Part shown: positions 6,390 to 9,515 of the stretch, piece by piece
Numbering within the stretch: position 1 is the stretch's first letter
Layout: each line of letters starts with the position of its first letter
Assembly: GCA_012270265.1 (NCBI GenBank)
Contig: JAAXIR010000272.1
Span: forward strand, 1 to 9,515
Direction of reading: 5' to 3'
From: Candidatus Poseidoniales archaeon
Lineage (GTDB): Archaea > Thermoplasmatota > Poseidoniia > Poseidoniales > Poseidoniaceae
DNA length: 9,515 bases
Made by a program: the position numbers and the translations under genes
Notes under the pieces: model-generated
What the model saw: the letters and a program-made list of their open reading frames with translations, nothing else
What the model was told of the DNA's origin: nothing
Database searches by the model: none

Positions 6390-9300
6390 TCAGACGATCT
6401 TGTTGTAGTCAAGACCTTCGTAGGTCTTGATTACAGATCCTTCACCTGGTCCTGGCTCGTAGATGATACGGATAGTAACATCAGTAAGAGCCTCACCATC
6501 AGCGTGCGTGCGCACGAAGATTTGGTCACCGATACCGAAGGTCGATTCCTTGAAGGAACCTTGGTTCTCTACCTTGTCTACAAAGGTCACAAACGCATCG
6601 CTGTTCGATGGATCAAATCCATAGACATTGCTTGTGTTTGAGAGCAGTGTTTCGTACGAGGTTCGAACACCATCGGATGCAGAGTAGAGTACCACTACAG
6701 TTACAGCTGCGGTCGCCAACTCAGCTTCGGTTTGATCAACTGTGATTGCCCAGTATCCGTCTGTGGTACCAAGTTCCTTGTTCTCGATGTCGAAGGTGAC
6801 TCGAGGAACACCCAACTTACCAGTCTCAGCAAGGGAAGAAGCCCAGACATAGATGACACCGGAGAGAACGACAGTGATAGCGACCATGAGGATGGTAGCG
6901 ATAACTGGGCTGACAGCCATTTCGTCCTCGACAATGCGTCGGGAGTCTTCCTCTTCTTCGTCTTCTTCTTCACGGCGGCTTGCCATTGCAAGAGCAGTGA
7001 CGAAGAAGCCAGCAAGGGCTACGACGACGAGGCTTGGTGCGAACGATGGAACGGATCCAACTCCGCCACCGAGTTGTACAACGGATGGCAGCTTGTCACC
7101 ACTGCTGAGGAAGTCCTCAGATGGCTTGTTCGCATGGTTACAGGTGGTTGGGATACCAGCGTCGCTTCCAACAGCGGATGCGTTGGAGAACATGACGTTG
7201 TTACACCAGTCACTGTCCTGGAGAAGTGGTCGGCGTTGCGACTCCTTCATTCCATCGTCACCGTATGCACCAGGCTTGGACCATTGGTCACCAACAACAC
7301 CGCCACCATAGTTGATGTGGGATGTTGGATCGTCGGTCTGGAAGCGCTGTGCAGGAGACTTCGTCATGTCACACTCTGCGTCAAGACAGGTGAGGACATC
7401 CATCTCAACCCAAATGTAAGGTGTGTCACCGTTGCCGTTGTCGACAATGTAGACGTATTCCTTGATGGTGATGGTCTCGCCCCATTCTGGAGGTGTGACG
7501 TACATGACGTTCTCAGCTTCACCGTGGCCTCCACTGGTGTGGAAGGTTACAGCCAGCATGTGATCGTAGGTGTACGGACCTTGGTCTCCACCAGCACCGA
7601 CATTGACTTCAACAGGTACGTAGGTACCAGTGAGGACGTTGTTGATGCCTTGGAAGTCGAATCCGACGACGTCATCGAAGTAGTAGTCTGCGACGAGTTC
7701 TCGAACGTTCTCAACACGGACACCAATCTCTTGCGTTGCAACACCCTGTTGGTAGTTGGCAATTGGCATGACTGATGGGTCGTAGTTTGGCACGTAACTT
7801 GGTGCAGTAGCGGTGTCCTTGAGGACGAGGCGGATTTGACAGAAGTCAGATCCACTTGGTCCAATCTGGTGGATACCGTTGTTGTTCAAGTAGTCGATTT
7901 CCCAAGCGTTTGCAGTGGTTGTTGCATCAGGAACGAGTGTAAAGACGAGGTTGTCTCCAACAATTTCAGTGCTGAAGTAGTTCTCGTAGGTACATTGGTC
8001 GGTTGATTCAACAGTCCAGGTTAGGTCACCGGCTTGGTGGTCGATGTCGTACTTGACAGCGGACAGATCGTAGGTCAAGTTGTCCGTGTTGGTGTCATCT
8101 TCCATGAGGCTGATGGACCAAGGAGCAACTGGAGTCGATCCGTTTGCTGCAGTAACAACTGCACCAGTCGATACATCCCAGTCGAGGACGACTGGAGCGT
8201 CATTCACTGGGCTGACAGAGAAGTCAACGGTGAATGCGTCAGCATCCTGGTTTTCTGCACCATCGTCACTGAGTGTGAGTGTGACAGTACAGGTACCACC
8301 AAGCTCGTTGGCGGTGTTCTCTGTAATGGTCAACTCGTTTGCAGTAACGGAGACACCGAATGCGACACAGTCAGAAGGTACGGATGCACCCCAAGTGTAG
8401 ACTTGGCGAACAGGGCTCTGCTCGTTGTCCATGTCACGGATGTACGACTTGCTTGCGTTGGAGATGTCACCAAGGAACTTGGAGACACTACCGAATCCTT
8501 CAGGAACGATGTTCGTGTATGAGACATCTTCGGAGAAGACTGGCATACAGTCAGCACGCTCTGTGTTACAGATCACTGGCTTGTCGTTGATGTTGTTGAC
8601 GGTCAAGGTCATGTTCTTCGTATCGGTCAAGCCGTGGCTGTCCGTAACGATGAACTCGAACTCAACTGTACCGAACTGGTCAGCGAGAGGTGTGATGGTA
8701 ACGGTGTGACCGTTCTTGTCCCAGTCGACCAAGACGTTGCTGTGAGCAACGGTTGTTCCCTCTGTGACAGTCCATGTGAGAGTTGCCTCATCGTCTTGGA
8801 CGTCATCTGCAAGGTTGGTCAAGGAGAAGGTGTATGCACCACTGTCCTCATCAACTGCGTCATCAGCGAGAGAAGCCTGGATTTCAGGACATGCACGCTT
8901 GATGTCAACGGTGAGCTCTTGGTTGGTTGCCATCGAAACAGCGTCAACAGTAGCCCAGTCATATGCACAGTCAGCCTTTGTCTTGATCATCACATCGTAG
9001 TCCTTTGCAGGTCCTGCGGTTGTGGTACCCTTGTAGGTACGGTAGACAAGAACTTCATCGCTGATGCTACCGGTCTCAAGATCGTCGTGAGTTGTCTCAA
9101 CGGAGATGTACTCACTGAGTGTCTGGACACCGGTTGTAACGGTCTGAGTTGGGTGAACAGTCTGGATGTTCGCTGAGCCGTCTTGGACGACAGCGACGAT
9201 GTTCACTGCATCAGGCGTTCCACCAATGCGGCTGAATGGGATTGCGATTTCGAAGAAACCAGCAGTTGTTGTTCCCAAATCAGCATCGACTGCATCAGAG

Positions 9301-9515
9301 GACAAGGAGCTAGCGCCCCATCCAAGGAATCCATTGGAGTAAAGATCCATGTTGGAATCACTTGTTGCCCAGAAGAGGTAGTCTGCTTGTACTGGTAGTG
9401 TGTGTGCACCGTTGAGGTTGTAACCGGTGTTGGAACCGCCAGCAACGACATCGAGGTAAATCAAGAGGTCGTTGTTGGTGAGGTCTTCACCAGTCATACC
9501 GATGTAGAGTGCATC
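6390..9515 (-). CDS. Giant cell-surface protein fused to an archaeal type IV pilin-like module (N-terminus outside window)
   Basis: The frame is open to the right edge (six codons precede the first visible Met at 9497), so the true start and signal peptide are missing. Numbering runs from that Met. Visible order: a CBM9/DOMON-like beta-sandwich (about 1-150); a cadherin/Ig-like domain (204-305) ending NNINDKPV; a second ending SPVNDAPV (about 318-437); further beta-rich regions to about 700; a Gly/Asp-rich stretch; a helix after PSF (817-819) ending MASRR; an acidic linker of Glu/Asp (843-858); then MAVSPVIATILMVAITVVL (from 860), the hallmark of archaeal type IV pilin N-termini, and a beta-rich domain of about 145 residues to the end at 1035. 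All 12 cysteines lie outside the pilin module, in local pairs. All 24 Lys codons are AAG, pointing to high expression. Probable role: envelope-anchored adhesin or surface-layer component that may bind glycans. Two separate proteins from one frame are also possible. Confidence 0.85.
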   Translation of the reverse strand, partial: DALYIGMTGEDLTNNDLLIYLDVVAGGSNTGYNLNGAHTLPVQADYLFWATSDSNMDLYSNGFLGWGASSLSSDAVDADLGTTTAGFFEIAIPFSRIGGTPDAVNIVAVVQDGSANIQTVHPTQTVTTGVQTLSEYISVETTHDDLETGSISDEVLVYRTYKGTTTAGPAKDYDVMIKTKADCAYDWATVDAVSMATNQELTVDIKRACPEIQASLADDAVDEDSGAYTFSLTNLADDVQDDEATLTWTVTEGTTVAHSNVLVDWDKNGHTVTITPLADQFGTVEFEFIVTDSHGLTDTKNMTLTVNNINDKPVICNTERADCMPVFSEDVSYTNIVPEGFGSVSKFLGDISNASKSYIRDMDNEQSPVRQVYTWGASVPSDCVAFGVSVTANELTITENTANELGGTCTVTLTLSDDGAENQDADAFTVDFSVSPVNDAPVVLDWDVSTGAVVTAANGSTPVAPWSISLMEDDTNTDNLTYDLSAVKYDIDHQAGDLTWTVESTDQCTYENYFSTEIVGDNLVFTLVPDATTTANAWEIDYLNNNGIHQIGPSGSDFCQIRLVLKDTATAPSYVPNYDPSVMPIANYQQGVATQEIGVRVENVRELVADYYFDDVVGFDFQGINNVLTGTYVPVEVNVGAGGDQGPYTYDHMLAVTFHTSGGHGEAENVMYVTPPEWGETITIKEYVYIVDNGNGDTPYIWVEMDVLTCLDAECDMTKSPAQRFQTDDPTSHINYGGGVVGDQWSKPGAYGDDGMKESQRRPLLQDSDWCNNVMFSNASAVGSDAGIPTTCNHANKPSEDFLSSGDKLPSVVQLGGGVGSVPSFAPSLVVVALAGFFVTALAMASRREEEDEEEEDSRRIVEDEMAVSPVIATILMVAITVVLSGVIYVWASSLAETGKLGVPRVTFDIENKELGTTDGYWAITVDQTEAELATAAVTVVVLYSASDGVRTSYETLLSNTSNVYGFDPSNSDAFVTFVDKVENQGSFKESTFGIGDQIFVRTHADGEALTDVTIRIIYEPGPGEGSVIKTYEGLDYNKIV
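6926..6929 (-). promoter_or_regulatory. Possible internal ribosome-binding site before the pilin module
   Basis: Inside the surface-protein gene, GAGG lies 5 bases before an in-frame ATG (6920) that begins MAVSPVIA, exactly at the pilin helix. If used, it would yield a separate 176-residue pilin-like protein. The four-base match could be chance, since the encoding stretch is rich in Glu/Asp codons. Confidence 0.25.
6946..6971 (-). repeat. GAA/GAG/GAC triplet tract encoding the acidic linker
   Basis: About 26 bases on the minus strand are almost pure purine built of GAA, GAG and GAC codons, encoding the Glu/Asp linker between the two membrane helices of the surface protein. Because the unit is three bases, slippage would change linker length without breaking the frame. 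Confidence 0.55.

Noticed and set aside
6732..7775. Long open frame of 347 codons on the plus strand
   Set aside because: It lies wholly antisense to the surface-protein gene, is Val/Asp/Cys-rich without family motifs, and is explained by that gene's strong codon bias. The minus-strand frame has clear beta-domain and pilin signatures.
8034..9176. Further plus-strand open frames at 8034-8522 and 8634-9176
   Set aside because: Same antisense shadow of the biased surface-protein gene; Cys- and Val-rich compositions with no recognisable domain.

Overview
The window reads as a chromosomal segment of a planktonic euryarchaeon. The best fit is the Thermoplasmata side, such as Marine Group II (Poseidoniales), but this is inferred from protein content and not from a marker phylogeny. 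The archaeal evidence is a pelota gene, the small (exonuclease) subunit of the euryarchaeal D-family DNA polymerase, a tRNA gene without an encoded CCA end, and an archaeal type IV pilin N-terminal helix. A formate-tetrahydrofolate ligase also fits that lineage.

Left half, plus strand. The tight cluster is fhs (formate-tetrahydrofolate ligase), pelA (ribosome rescue) and a small unrecognised ORF, joined by a 6-bp gap and a near-overlap. A tRNA-Val(UAC) on the minus strand abuts the stop codon of the small ORF. Plus-strand genes then resume with a PncC/CinA-C family NMN amidase carrying an unusual charged C-terminal tail, and the DNA polymerase D small subunit (DP1). About 60 bp between the tRNA and pncC must serve both directions.

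Right half, minus strand. A SerB-like HAD phosphatase overlaps the DP1 3' end by 18 bp. Its expected catalytic Asp nucleophile is Tyr. Upstream of it, past a 91-bp gap holding a perfect 12-bp hairpin, is a very large cell-surface protein gene that runs off the right edge. It has a CBM9/DOMON-like domain, cadherin-like beta-sandwich domains, 12 cysteines, a sorting-tail-like membrane helix, a short Glu-rich linker, and then a complete archaeal type IV pilin-like module (second membrane helix plus beta-rich domain). All 24 of its visible Lys codons are AAG, unlike its neighbours, which suggests high expression.

The left genes are housekeeping (one-carbon metabolism, translation quality control, NAD salvage, replication) and do not form one pathway. 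The unusual content is the surface-protein/pilin fusion, the nucleophile-less HAD protein, and the small ORF behind pelA. No CRISPR array, insertion sequence, integrase or phage gene was seen.
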